Source of the DNA: Dioszegia crocea
Taxonomy: Eukaryota > Basidiomycota > Tremellomycetes > Tremellales > Bulleribasidiaceae
Assembly: GCA_001600615.1 (NCBI GenBank)
Contig: BCKK01000003.1
Location: 570,500-634,499, forward strand
Length of the DNA: 64,000 nt
Direction of reading: 5' to 3'
Part shown: in pieces, positions 23,069 to 35,887 of the stretch
How positions within the stretch are numbered: position 1 is the stretch's first letter
Layout: every line of letters starts with the position of its first letter
Position numbers and translations under genes: made by a program
The notes under the pieces: model-generated
Database searches by the model: none
Seen by the model: the letters and a program-made list of their open reading frames with translations, nothing else
What the model was told of the DNA's origin: nothing

Positions 23069-23906
23069 TCAGGCTGCAAACGCTACACCAGCCGCCGCTA
23101 GAATAACACCCGCCATCCTAAGTCCCGCCGTAGGCATCGCCCAAGCGATAGAGCGGGGGTCATCGCCGTTGACGGCTGAGGGGAATCTAGGGGGGTCGCC
23201 GTTGACAGCGGAGGTGATACGTCTACACGGCATCAGCTTTGCAAAATCTGACCTCACGGTCTGTAAAGATCGACAATGAATCGACTCACCCGGTAGTCGA
23301 AGTAGCAGATCTGGTACCCGACAATGACACTGATGTTCTCGTTGCGGTACCCCCGCTAAAGAATGGCGGCGGAGCTTCTGTGGCAGCTGCGAGGGTCTTG
23401 TCGCATGATGCTTTGGCTTCAGCTATCATCGCTTCGGCCTGGCTTGGCTGATGGATTAGCGCACGTCTTTGTTGATCAAAGTACGACGCAAAATGGCAGA
23501 GGAGTGGTTTTACGAAGGGGACGGGTTGAGTGACGAGCCGCAACGTACAGGGCAATTATCGGTAAAGCAGTTATTCATCCAGGTGATGTATCCCGTAGGA
23601 CCTGTGCTCTCGCAGATACAGGCATTGGTTTTACAGCCGCTATCCTGCTATCCAACATCAGTAAATTGCGTGGAACTGTAGGTGAAGTGGACTTACAACA
23701 GCTTGTTTTGCCTCGCTTTTGCATTTCGCGGCACACGGGTCGTTCAGTGTAGTATTGGCAGCTGTTTGACGTGCGGCCAGGGACAATGACTGTACGGTCA
23801 GCAGAGTGATTGACCCTCCACCACTCACTGCTGAATTGAGACTTACAGCCAAGATGAGTGGAACGAGAAATAAGAGAGCCAGAATGTGTGATAGTGCGCC
23901 GCGCAT
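23069..23906 (-). CDS. CFEM-domain secreted protein F (GPI-anchor candidate)
   Basis: Start MRGALSHILALLFLVPLILA gives a signal peptide; next exons give SLSLAARQTAANTT, CFEM cysteines PCAAKCKSEAKQAV, SGCKTNACICE, NCFTDNC. The ligand Asp position is Thr here (TNACIC) and the spacing between the middle cysteines is the shortest of the six, so heme binding is doubtful. The stalk is short: PPPFFSGGTATRTS, then a duplicated SAVNGD(P/D)PR unit, and the tail SIAWAMPTAGLRMAG...AAAGVAFAA resembles CFEM C and E. Smallest and most derived member of the array. Confidence 0.8.
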
Positions 23907-24204
23907 CGGGCCGAGACTTTGAAGGTGTAAGTGTACTATGCTGATGAGGGTAGTTCTCACTGACAGGGAGGACTTATTGACTTGGTCAGGTGGGCTGTAT
24001 CAAGACTGTGAAGGAGAAGCGAAATCTACAAAGGAGGACCGCCGGACGCAAAGCCTAATCAGGGGGTTCTTGAGGACCCTCCTTTGGATTAGGGACGGAG
24101 CCTCGAGACCTTCGAGACGAGCTGATCAAATGTCCCAGTACGTCCGCAGCAATGCCCAACATATGATCCATGAGTTATGATCATTAATCTAAGACTCTAT
24201 AAAT

Positions 24205-27200
24205 CTAGTCTTCTTCCCGCAAGATCAGCCCTTCCTTATTCAACCAAGCCATCAATTCGCGCCAAACCTGCGCTCCTCCAGCCGGCAACAACTCAGCAGC
24301 TTTTGCGCCCACCTTAGATCTCGCCAGATGATCCGCTGAGCCGAGTATGATTAAGGCCTGAAGACATCAGCCTTCCATCCCGAAATCAAAAGACAGACTC
24401 ACTCTTTTAACCCTAGTCAACCCCACATTCAGCCGTCTCCAATCCGCCATGAATCCAATATACCCGCCCGGGTTATTCCGTACCGTACTGAAGATGATGA
24501 CTGCCTTCTCTCTCCCCTCAAATCCATCCACCGTCTTAATCTCGATATTCTCCAGCTCTTGGGCACGCTCGTGTCCCAGCAGGTCGACAACGACGGCAGT
24601 ACGTTCCGAGTCTGTGCGAAGATATTCCGTCAATTGTCGGATTTGGGCTCGATACGGCGTGATCACTCCGATATCCGTCCCTTTCAGGGTCTATCACCAT
24701 CAGCATAGTCCAACGACCCTACGACAAGACAAACTTACAGGATTCTTGAGCAAAAGATCCGTGACCACATCGCAAACCCTCGCTGCTTCCCCCGCATTCC
24801 GTATACTCTTGCTACTTGGATCTTCTGGCGAATTGTGATGCACAAAAGTAACATTCTGCCTCTTGCCGTTGTCGTCCTCGACCAAGAAGTCAGTGATGGG
24901 AGGCTCGAAGCCAGGTCTAGCCGAGCCGTCACTCTCGGCTGTCCCGTTGGCCAGAGCTGAGGCGTAGAATGCTCGATTGGGGAAATGGGCGATTTGAGGG
25001 TGCATTCGATATTGCGTGTCGAGCATGATGGATGGGATATCTAGAGGTCAGTTGTGGGACCTGAAACTCGTAGGTGAACTCACTGTGTTCATGGATCAAT
25101 CGCTCGAACATGCTTGTGGCCAATCCGCCCAACTGTCCGACCTCCGAGACGATCACGGGAGGCAGTTGCTTATGATCACCGATGATAGCCACATGACTCG
25201 ACTGGCCTGTCAGCTGTGCACAACGTCCAAAGGCTTTACGATAACTCACGCCTTTCATAAGGGGGATGAGCGAAAGTGGTTCTGTAGCCATACTCGCTTC
25301 ATCCAGAAAGACGATAGGAAAGTCAATTGCGTCCAAAGTCCAAGATGCCGCTGATAAGCATGTCGTACAGATCTGCAAATCATCAGTGCCGCTCTCATTC
25401 ACCGTCAAGACCAGATCTCAACTCACCACATCTGCATCCAACACGATATCCCGGACGATTGCTTGTCTCAAGCCTCTCCTTCTTCCCTGTGCTTTCGTCT
25501 TTTCAACAATGACTTGATCTGATTCAATCAGCGCGTCGATCAAACCAGCATCTTTTTGACTTACTTCTAGACATATAAGAGTATTGGTTCTCGGCCTCAT
25601 CCACGCTCTTCCCATTGTCGCTCGAAGCTTTCTTAGCGCCCTGCAGGGTGGTATCCATCGCCAGCATATCCCTACCACAATCCTCCCATTCGCCAAATAG
25701 AGGATGTTCCTCTTGGAGCCGCTCAACAGTCCACTGCCGCAAGTCTTCGCGCACGGCCTGATCGTTGCCGAGTCTTACAGCTTTAAGACCGTGATCCCGT
25801 AAGCCGCTGAGAAGGTTATCAACTGCGGCGTTGGTGTGAGCTGTGACGAGGATCGGATGGGGGATCTTCCAGTGTTGTTTAAGCAGTTTGATCGTTTCGA
25901 TAATGACTCGAGTCTTGCCTGTTCCAGGTGGCTGAATGTCAGCTTGACAAACCCACACAACGGAGATTGATTGTAAACTTACACCCTGGACCAAACTCAA
26001 TCTTTCGCTCAGCATCATCGCTATCGCCCTCATCTGACTCGGGTTGAGCGGGACATCCGGATCGCCCTCTACCCGCACTGGCGAACGACCATCCTCGGCG
26101 CGATACCGCGTAGTCCAACTTGCAATGAGCTCGTTGTTCGACAAGATACTCGGCGCTTCGTACGCGGAATGAGGGGGCGGTATAGGTGTGGCGTCGATAT
26201 CGCCCGGATGCGTTTCCGCCAGGGCCGGCACCTCGACAACAGGCGTGGATTTGGATAGTTTTTCGCCGATGTGTAGAGAGACCGAGGTATCCTGGGGTAC
26301 AAAGTCCTCCTGGAACGCCCAGAGTAACTTATCCCGCAGATTTGTTCCCTGGAAAACGGTCTGGTGGATCGTACTCCGAGTCGGCTCGTTGAAGGCCTCA
26401 TCTTCGTCCGAGTGACGAGGTGAGATGTAAGATGGAGGTGGATATTTGGCTTGTGCGAGGGCATTGGCGTAATCAGAGCGTTCAGTCTCTGTCGGATCGG
26501 CATTGAGTAAACGGATAGCTTCAAGTTGACGCTGAACAGCAATATCGTTACACCCTTCGTCCAGCCTATATAGTCAGCAGTGACTTTATCTGAAAAGAAG
26601 AGACTTACCGCCAGTGACCAGATTCAATGCCTTCTATCGGCGTAGGAAATGACACCCGAATGAACTTCCGGCCGACCGAGTAAACAGACCCTAAAAGCTT
26701 CTCGATGGGTTGAGCGAGAAGAGGAGTTTCGGATGGATCGCCACCCGCGTATTGATCGCCAGAGGCCACACTAGTTGATCCATCACGCGTCTTTCCGTCC
26801 GTTTTTACATAGTCGTAATGCGGATGAGTACGGCACAGTTCAGTCACCGTTCCGGATCTGTGATCATCAGCGCGGCTCTAGAAGTACAGAGAAGAGCTTA
26901 CTTGAAGATGTGAAACTTGAGGTCGCCTTCTTTACCGGATGCAGCTTTGCCAGTCTTTGCGAAGGTGTAGATGTACGCATTTGGTTTCCGGTGATAAGGG
27001 TAGATAGACGCTCCAACATCCTCGACCATATAGCCCTCCGCCTTAAGCTTCTCAGGAGACCATAACAGTTGCCTTTCAGCGTGTGCGCGCTGCTCTTCCG
27101 CATGTTCAGCCATGATGAGAGGACGAAAGCTGGAAGTGTCAGTATACGCACGAGACAAGAAGAGGAATACGCACTGCTTATCGTACTCGGACACAGGCTT

Positions 27201-28061
27201 GAAGAACTTATCTCCTTTCTCCAATTCATTCACTTTAGCTCTGCTCCGCACGACATTCCTTTGCTCAGGAAACCACCTGGACCCACTGGCCCTTTTTGTT
27301 TGACTTAAAGATGTCTTCTGCCAATTATATCGTTCTTCCTCCACCGCCAAAGTCTCCCCGGGCTGAAGAGGGGGCAGATCAGGTACCTGCAACCGCAACT
27401 TCTTCGTCCGCTTCTTCGGCTTCTTCAGCGTCGGCTCCTCCCATACATCCATCCCCTGCCTGACATCCTCTAGATCCGCGCCATAGCCATCCGACCACGA
27501 AACATCCTCGCCTAGACTGCTTCCTGGATCCGAAAAGCCGAAGTCTGCCTCAGTGGGCTCATATACCGGCACTTCCCTCCCTACAGTCTGCGCCTCTCCA
27601 GCCTTGGTTGGGTAGGTATGTCGGGCAGGATAATTTGGGTCGATATTCGCTATCTCCTCCGCTGTGAAGGTAGGAAAGTCGCGCCAATTTAGATCTGGGT
27701 CGGCGTACGTTTGCTGCCCCCGCTCGAGCGCTTGAGCATCTGCCTGGGCAGAAGAGTGAAGTATCCGTTTGACAATATCAGTGACACAAGAGCGGGGTAT
27801 GGTCGGTTTCCAGGGTTTGAGTGGACGGCCTTCGTTCGTTGCGGGAGGGGGAGAGCGAAGTGGGGCCGAGGTTGAGATATTCCGGTAGTTGCACATAGAT
27901 CCCGGAGGGATGAAGGATGATGGCGAGGGTGGTAGTCGGACTCGGGAGGATGTGGCGATAGGAGAAGGGACGAGGATGTAAGGGGGACAGACGCAAGCTG
28001 ATCGATCGCGTGAGGGGGTAGGGACTCGGAGCGTCCGAACGCTTGTAGGAGCAGGCTTCAT
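24205..28061 (-). CDS. SF1 UPF1-like RNA/DNA helicase, possible mitochondrial presequence
   Basis: ATP-driven nucleic-acid unwinding enzyme of superfamily 1B (UPF1/SEN1/SMUBP2 group). Motifs in order: Q-like region LNPSQMRAI, Walker A PPGTGKT, HTNAAVDNLL, Walker B VFLDEASM, GDHKQLPPV, LDTQYRMHPQIAHF, VITPYRAQ, TVDGFEGREK and WRRLNVGLTRVKR, with a short C-terminal tail ending ILREED. About 500 residues of low-similarity N-terminal region precede the helicase core. The start at 28061 (MKPAPTSVRTLRVP) yields a basic, Ser/Arg-rich N-terminus with an RNISTSAP stretch, like mitochondrial presequences; an in-frame Met at 28337 sits around a TATA-like element and is less likely. Eight or so introns. 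Exact orthology (for example HCS1/DNA2-like) is not resolved. Confidence 0.85.
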
Positions 28062-28649
28062 CTTGAGGTCGAACCTGGGGAACAGCAGGGAGGAGAAGAA
28101 GGATGAGGAGGAGTTGAGTGGGCACACAGCCCTCTTTTGCCGGATCCGCCGCTGATGTGTGACTGGAAGAGGTAGATGAAACGATGACAATAACAGAAAA
28201 AGTTGAGAGGTGGGACGCGCGGGGAAGGTTTCAGTCGCGGGTGGCAACCGGTCCCCCCCTGACCGGCCTGACCACTCTAATCTCACTGTTGGCCAGGGAG
28301 AACGGCATATAAAGCTCGGAGTAGAAGCGTAAAACAATGTATCACATCATCTACCATTATTGACAAGAGCCAGGGCCGATACCTAAAGTCCATAACTGAG
28401 AATCCATCCGATCCTCCCCTACCCTTCCTCGCCTCCCTACACCTCCGTCAGAACGAAACGTAACCTATATAGAGCTAAAATGAATGAATACAAAACAGCC
28501 ATAAAACGACAGTGGGAACCATGGGAAACACGTGGGGGAGAAATACTACAGTATAAGGGGAAATTGACTAGCTGGCTCGTTTCGTCATTATATTACTACC
28601 CATTGTCCGTGATCTTGCCGCGGTGAAATCGAAATCGGAAAGAAGGGGT
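28062..28649. other. Intergenic region between glucanase and helicase
   Basis: Contains the helicase promoter (TTTATATG on the minus strand near 28308-28315) and the 3' flank of the glucanase. No gene seen. Confidence 0.55.
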
Positions 28650-31311
28650 TTAGGAAGGTGGAGCAGTGGCGGCTGGCATGGCTGCGCGGGGGGAAGGGGC
28701 ACGGCCAGCACCGCACATCCCAGCGGTGGGCTGGAGGTTCTCGGCCGAGTACTCGGGTGGGTAGGAGCAGCTGACACGTTAGCATGAGATCTAGACGTCA
28801 AGCAAATTACTCACCCAGCAATAGGAACGTAGCCTCGGCGATTGTTGGAGTCATTCGCCCATCCATCACCGGCAGCAATAGTCGCGCCGGCGTCATTGGG
28901 TTTGGTGAACGTCATGGCGGGCATGGTGATGGGGGTACCGGTCTGGGTGTACTGGGGGAGGAGAGTCATCTGACCTGCGGGGATGTTGTTGAATGACGCT
29001 GGGGGCCAGGGGTAGGACTGGGTCATGGCGGCAGGGATGACACCGGCGCCGGCACCGCCAGTCATGTGAGGGGAAGAGAAGGTACCAGAGAAGGGGTTGT
29101 TGGAGAAGCCCCTCCTGCCGCACTCTCCGCGAGACACCCGAGGGTCGGTGGGGATCCAGCCCTCGCGGAGACCGAGACGGTAGTGCCAGAAAGGGTTGGG
29201 TTCGGGAATGGAGCCAGTAGAGTTTCCGATCCTCCATGTCCAGAAGAAGAAGTCTCCTAGTGCGTCCATCTCCGCCAAGACGACGCTGCGAAGACCAGTC
29301 TTGGTAGCGTTTGACCAGAGCCTGTGGTCATTCCACTGAGCACATGACCCGGGTCCTCCACCCGGGCCAGTATAGCCGTCGGCAAAGGTCCCGTCGTACC
29401 TGGATCCACCGCCGACCTTGTTGACCCACTGGCCACAGTCGTTGATAGCGGCCGACCACTCGCCAGCGACGGTGGTACCGAACTGCTGGAGGGTGGTGTT
29501 GGTCTGCGATGCCCAGATCTGGCAAGCGAGCGTGGCAATTGAATCAAGTGACCCGGTCTGCTGGTCACCAAACACCAAGTACGGGTGCTGGTCAAGACCG
29601 AGTCGGTCCGCTCCGGGCATAAAGTCATACCAGCTGGAGATACCGATGAACCCATCGTGGATAGACAAGTACGGTCCGTTTCCGGCACCGATACCAGTGA
29701 TGGCTCGGATCTCGTCATAGGCCCGACGGTAGAAGGTACCGACGCGCTGCTTCCCGATGGAGTTCGCGTTGGGCTCGTTGAGGAAACCCCAGAGCTGGAT
29801 GACGGGGGCATACTCGGGCTGAACGATGAACTGGGTGACGGTGCGGATGTATTCGAGCCCACGCTGAGCATTGGCGAGCCCCATCACCCCGTTCATCCAG
29901 TTGATCCCTCCGAGCTTGCCCGAGTGGTTCCAGCCGTTCTGGGACCCGGGGATGGTGTGCAAGTCGAGGTTGATTCGGATTCCGTACTTCCTCGCCCACT
30001 TAATGGCAAGAAGCACGTACTCCCAGGATTTACGCTCGTAGTACGCTTCTCCTGGGATAGTCTCAATCGCCCAGTGACCGAAAGGTACACGGACCCAGTT
30101 GATACCGGCCGAGACCATCTCGACAAAGTCACGCTCCGTGATGAAGGTGTTGTAGTGTTCAGTCATGACCCGGTCTCGGTCCGCGCCCATGTTTTCGTTG
30201 AGTGTGTACTCATCGACGGCAGTCTGACCGTTCGCACCGGTGGCGTACCGTTCATAAAGGCCCGGGACGATGAAGGGCTCAGTATCGAGCCAACCACCGA
30301 CGTTGACACCGTAGATTTTGTTCTGACCCCATGTCCAGTTGGTGTTTAGGGCAGGAGTCCAAGACTGGGCTTGAGCCTCGTTGTTGAAGGGGTTCGCGGG
30401 GTCCCAAACCCATTTACCGCCGTGAGGGTTGTCATAGATCATGGTGGAGCCGTCCTCGAGGGTGATGGTGGAACCTCGGGTACCGGTGGTAGGTGCGGCG
30501 GGTGCAGCGCTGGAGGTGGCAGAGCCCGACGCGCTCGCTGTACCGGATGGCCGGCTGGAGCCAGATCCACCAGCAGCAGCGTTATCCGACGCGCTACCTG
30601 CAGCGGCAGTTCGGTTGCGGTTGCCTTGTGTCAATCTGACAATTAGCTCTGGTCTCTTATTAGACTTACCCTACGCCTAGACCAACACCGAGACCAATCA
30701 GCAGCAGCAACGCCGCGGCGCCAAGGCCGATCCACAATCCCTTCCTGCTCTTCTTTCCCTGGCCCGCCCATGCCGCCTTCTCGCTTGGTCCAGCTACGCC
30801 AGCTCCAGCGACGGCCGCAGAGGGCGCGACGTGGCCTTGTCCATACTCGTCGTCGTCGGCATCAGAGACGGAAAGGCGGGATGCGGGAGAAGCAGCGAGG
30901 CCCGAGCGTCCGTGTCCAGCCTGTCTATTAGCTTAACCCTCGCTTCTTTTACGCGAGACTCACCGAGGCACCAGCAAAAGCCCCGCCAGCAGCAGCGAAC
31001 GCTGCGCCACTCCCCCAACTCGCCCGACTATTCCGATCTCCGCCTAATGGTGGTGTGCCGGGGATAGTGGAGTTGCGAGACATGATGGATGGGGCGGGGT
31101 AAGCATCTCGGCCACCCAGAAGCTGGTTTGTCTCTCCGTTCTCAGGAGAGAAAGAGGGGGACATGTATGCGTTGGGTGATAGATTTTGACCAGCAAGGTT
31201 GGCGTAGGGGTCGGTAGCTGAGTGAGGGAGGGCGGAGCCATTGCCACCGGGTGATGATTGGGAAGTGGGAATATGGGATGCCCGACGCGAAGCGGGGGTA
31301 GGGAAGGACAT
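28650..31311 (-). CDS. Membrane-anchored exo-beta-1,3-glucanase, GH5 (ExgD-like)
   Basis: Glycoside hydrolase family 5 enzyme that trims cell-wall beta-1,3-glucan. Start at 31311 gives a cytosolic Ser-rich N-terminus (MSFPTPASRRASHIPTSQ), one TM helix (GLWIGLGAAALLLLIGLGVG) as in type II membrane glucanases, an Ala/Ser stalk and the catalytic domain. Seen: YGVNVGGWLDTEPFI, NWVRVPFGHW, the acid/base Glu in WGFLNEPNAN, LDQHPYLVFG, the probable nucleophile in VAGEWSAAINDCG and the WTWRIG aromatic patch. The domain is mostly one long exon; a final exon adds GCSYPPEYSAENLQPT and stops at 28650. Upstream frames to 31650 would extend it but lack support. Confidence 0.92.
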
Positions 31312-32512
31312 TGTGCCTACTCTTCGTGTGCTGAGTAGGTGTAGAAGACTAAAGGAAGGATCAGTTGATGTTGACTGAAGAAGAGGGAAAGGTAAGGGGG
31401 GAGAAATAGCGGATGCTTTTGCGAATGGGATGTTTGGGAGAAATGCCAAGCAGGGGTAAGGCACCAAGGAATTTCGGTAGTGCGGGGCGGTGTACAGATG
31501 ATGAATGGCGTAGTTAAAGCTTGGGGCTCTGATTATGGTAGGGATGGTCGCGGAGTGCCACGCAAGAGGCAGGACCGAGGATACCAAGATCCAAGGAAGG
31601 AAGAAAGAAGGTTTCAGCAAAAAGGTGACCTGACTTACAAGGCGGGCCAATCGAAGTTGGGAGAAGAGCAGTGGACGAGGTCACACTATCAAAAGTCGAG
31701 AAGAACAGAGGTGGAGAGATGAAGGTGAATGTAGGATATGAAGAGACGAGGGGAGAGGGAGTGGAAGGATGCTACCATAGTCAGGGGCAAGCAAAGGACG
31801 GAGGCCGAGGGACAACGGGGCGCAAACTTACGTTTCAGGTCAATGCCAACAGCCTTTGAGTTTCGGTTGTTTGCGCAGAGCAGAAGCTGGGAGACTCTGG
31901 ACCGGGAAAGATGGAAGAGAGAAGGATGCGGCTGCCTTTTCCTTAGAGTCCGTTCCTCTTGAGTCTCATGCAAACACTCGGCCCGATGTCACGACAAGCA
32001 AAGTTGATCGATCCGATCTTTTCATTTGACGAAACACCGCCACCAGACCGGTCTCCCGCCAAGCATGATCAAAACTAGTGGCAGCGTTTCAGGGCACTCT
32101 TACGCAAGGACCCTGTGTGTACGAAACACGGGGCGGTGTTGCCGTCCTGGCCCGCCCCCCGCGCCGGATCCCCGGGTGCATCGCCGCGGATGCAGATGGG
32201 TCACGAGTGGCAAACCAAAGTGGGGGAGACAGGTGACCCTGGGGCTTGTAGAGCAGAAAATTGGCTGACACAGCCTTGGTAATGAGCCAGACCGATCGCT
32301 TTGTGAGGATAGGCTGGTACCTGAGCATTTAGTCTGCTCGGATCCGCATCTGTTCCGCCCGGCACTTGAAGTACGTACTCGGTAATGGGCGGCACCCAGA
32401 TGGCCTGATGATCGGGCGCCCTATGTGCTTTCTGGCGAAGATGCACTAAGATCGCCACATACCTACGCCTAAGAAATCTACGTATACTGAGAATCTATCA
32501 CCACTCCAGCGC
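31312..32512. other. Long upstream region of the glucanase gene
   Basis: About 1.2 kb of noncoding DNA between LRO1 and the glucanase start. Two minus-strand GTAAGT donors near 31640 and 31830 suggest 5'-UTR introns of the glucanase transcript. No coding gene could be supported. Confidence 0.45.
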
Positions 32513-35500
32513 TCAGTCCCACCGCATCTTCTTCACATACTCTCTTATCCGACTGCCAATCCTCTCATGCACAAGGTCCCCTCTCCCAGATGCTATCCTC
32601 ATGATGGCCTCGTTCAATGGTGTCGACCCTAGGATATCGACGTGGTCCGCACTGCAATGATCAGTTCTGTACCTCCAATGATACGAATAAGGGAGTGGAA
32701 AACGTACGTTTGAGATCCACCGCGGATGTCGAATGATTCTGGCGAATGTTTGTACTCTACTCAGAGTCAGCCATGTAGTCTTTCCCTCAATACACAGAGA
32801 TGGACTTACCCTGCGTTATGACCTCAATTCCAGCTGGATTCCACGCCGTCTTCCCTTTCCAACCCCTCACGCACATCGCACCAAGACTGATGATCGGTAT
32901 CGTCCCATCTCCATCTCCAAACTTGACACCTGATCGGACCTGACAAGTAAGCACCAGCCAGAGATGATAAGGATAGAACTCACTTCAGGCTTGGATCCCT
33001 TGACTGTAACATCTACGTCTATCCGGTGTTTCCTGGCTAGTGGGAAGTCAAGGGGTGTCCGCTGGGTGACGCAAGTGTTGTTCTCCGCGGCGGAATCCGA
33101 GGGGTTACACTGCGAGTCAGCTGTGAGGTCATACACAGGCAAGCACAAGACTGACAATCGCCTCCTCGCCCGTCGCTTCTGATCTCGACTCATCGTGCTC
33201 GTACTCCTCTTTCAAATACCAATATGACCGCTATACAAGTCAGCCCAGATCCCGATCTGAGACACATCCATCGACAGACTCACCTCGGTCTCCTTGCCAT
33301 GACCGTATAAACAGTAGATCTTCATACTTGGCGCCGCCGGTAATCTCACTTCGAGCGGGTTTGTCCACTAACAAATCAGCTTCGCTGTTAGTCCTCATCT
33401 CCCGATCCCAACTCACCTTTCTGTGATCATGATCATTCTTCTTTAGCCGGCCCGCATCATTCTCGAACCCATAACTGTAATTGGTCTCCACCATCCGCTG
33501 GAATGTGCTTGGCGTGTGGGTAAGAATATAAGGCGATGCCTCACTCATGGTGAGATTTGGCGAAACGCTCGTTTTATCCAGATCAGATTCATCGCTGGAT
33601 GTTCCGGGATGGCGGAATGAGAGAAATCGGCCGTGAGAGTCTGTAGCGTTTTTGGGGTCGTCCTGAATATCAGCAATGTACGTGGTACACTAATGCGAGC
33701 AACGTACCGGAGCGGAATCGTGAGTGCCCCATATTCTGTTCCCGCCTTTGATCCACATTGAACTTGCTCCAGGCCATTGTCGGAAGAGCTTTGCACGTTC
33801 CTTGCGGGAGAAGAACTAGAGCGTTAATTGATAACACCCTCACGGACTGGATAGGAAGCTGAACGGACCTTCTCAAGAACCCAAGAACCGGCGGGGTGCT
33901 ATTTGTGTGAGCTCGGACTAACACACTACTGCATTTTGCAAACTTACCAGCTCAACAGTATCTCTCATTTCACCCGACAGGAACGCAGTCATGGCTTTCG
34001 CGACACCTGATTATCAGCTCGTGGCTAGACATAGCGAACGTGAAACTTACCTAGGACAGACCCGGCGATGTTGATCCATGATTCGACATGCTCATCCACC
34101 CATCCAGGCCCCGCTCCGCCTCCGAAACCATTCACGTCTGGATTTGATTCAACCCACTTGAGGCTACAATGTTAGTTCCGATCAAACCCCAAGCGAGGGC
34201 GGGCAAGTGACAACTCACAAATACTGAAACGTCAGCGATTATTAAAGCGAGTGGTGCGTGAAGACAAGACGTACCAGAACCATAGTGCCTCCCATCGAAT
34301 GAGAGCAGAGGACGACCTTCTGCTTGTTGGTCCGCTTCAGGAGCTCAATCTTGGCTTTGAGGCGGCTGAAGTAGGCATCGCGGATCTCGACATTGTAGTA
34401 TGATAAGCGCCTGAGGGTCAGCGATGCAGCTTGCCTATCTGTAAGACTCTGCTCAGCTCACCAATCATATGCTGCCATATCCATCGAGTTGGTGTCGTAG
34501 CCTAGGACGGCGAGATTTTCCACGATCTTCTGCCAAACCCAGTATCCTGAAAGGTAAGCACACTGTTAAGCCTCGGTAGAAGGGCTGCGCACCCTGAATG
34601 AATTCGGACTAGGTTGATCAGCTGTGCCTCGTATACCGCTACGATTGGGCCAACTTACAGCCGCATCCAGACCTTGAGCAGCTCTGACTTTGTAACCTGC
34701 CGGATCTAGTCCAGTCTCCGGATCAAGACTGATGGCCTCTAACCACTTCTCCCTGGATTGATCAGCTTGCTGGGTTGGCTTCCTGGAACTCCTGCCAACT
34801 CACTTGTTCGACACGACAGCCTGGCCCCTCAGCTTAATGACCTCAGCATTCATACCAGACTTACCCTTATCATCGTAGTCGTGCCCTGAACAATCAGCAA
34901 AGCGTCTAGCTGCCCATCCAGCCTTCAAACTTACCCATAACCGCTTCCGAAAGAATGTCCTTGACACAGGCTCCGTAGACCAGCTTTCCAAACCCGTACT
35001 GACGATACCCGGGATGAGCACCATAGGGAACTTCTTCTTCAGTCCGTCCTTCTTCACCGCTTGCTCGCCGACTAGGAAATCCCGGCTCTCGAGCGCCTTT
35101 TTGGCTGTGTCGAGAACTGTGATGTTGTTCAGTAGATCTCGAGGGTCCAGGGTGGATGGGATAGATGACCAGATATCGGCGAAGTCGGTTCTTTATGGTC
35201 AGGGCTGTATGGTGTCTTTAGGAAGATGAGACGTACGGTAGGTCTGCATAGTCTTTCATCAGGTAGCCGCATAATAGGACACCGACAAGGACACCTCTGC
35301 GGATGATCAGCGTACTTTCGTCCAACCAGTAGAACACAAGTCTCACAAGGGGAATATTATCTAGATCTATTAGTTCATGATGCTGGACAGAGCTCACTCC
35401 AGTCAAGCGAACTCACCTTCCTGCCAAAGGCCGAATCTATCCAGCCCTTCTGTTTCCGGTGCTTCTTGGACTTCTTGGCCTCGACCTCATCCATATCAGG

Positions 35501-35887
35501 GAAGAGTTTATCCAGCGCTACATAGTCAGAAGTATGTACAGACCCCGCTGGCGGACAATCTCACCTAGCTCGTCGAAGGGTGTGCCCGGAGCAAGAATAT
35601 GAGCTCATCAGCTCGAGCGTATCATGCCATGATAAGAGCGGACCGACCTTGTAATTCCCATCATTCTTGCTTGGTCAGCTTGTGAGATGGCATAGACGAT
35701 GACAAGTGGATACACATACCTTGCGCTTCAACTTGAGGTTCACTTCATCCGGACCAGCAGCCTTAAGCTGATCTTGAAATCTGCGTTGACGCAAGCCGGC
35801 GCTGTCGGGGACAGTTGAAGCTCCAGCATTCGCGTCAGACAACGCTGGAGAGCTCGGGTTGGATGACTCGGAAGCTGGATCCGACAT
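32513..35887 (-). CDS. LRO1: Phospholipid:diacylglycerol acyltransferase (PDAT)
   Basis: Makes triacylglycerol by moving an acyl group from a phospholipid to diacylglycerol, in the ER. The start MSDPASESSNPSSP leads to a basic cytosolic region, one TM helix (RRGVLVGVLLCGYLMK) and the LCAT-type luminal domain: PMVLIPGIVSTGLESW, the lid region, the nucleophile in VVLCSHSMGGTMV, the Asp in GDGDGTIPI and the His in TADHVDILG, which together form the triad expected from LRO1. About fifteen short introns with GCTGA/GATCAGC branch sites. C-terminus EYVKKMRWD. A shared 300-bp upstream region separates it from the divergent gene at 36189. Confidence 0.95.

Noticed and set aside
28061..28337. Longer N-terminus for the helicase starting at 28337
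   Set aside because: The extra region spans a TATA-like element and a CT-rich leader and has no similarity; the Met at 28061 is preferred.
29585..30349. 254-codon plus-strand open frame opposite the glucanase
   Set aside because: It lies wholly antisense to the GH5 catalytic exon and shows no domain; it is a shadow of a GC-rich coding exon.
31311..31650. Upstream extension of the glucanase frame
   Set aside because: Hydrophobic but without similarity, and would put a second membrane segment before a conserved Ser-rich start; it looks like a 5' leader.
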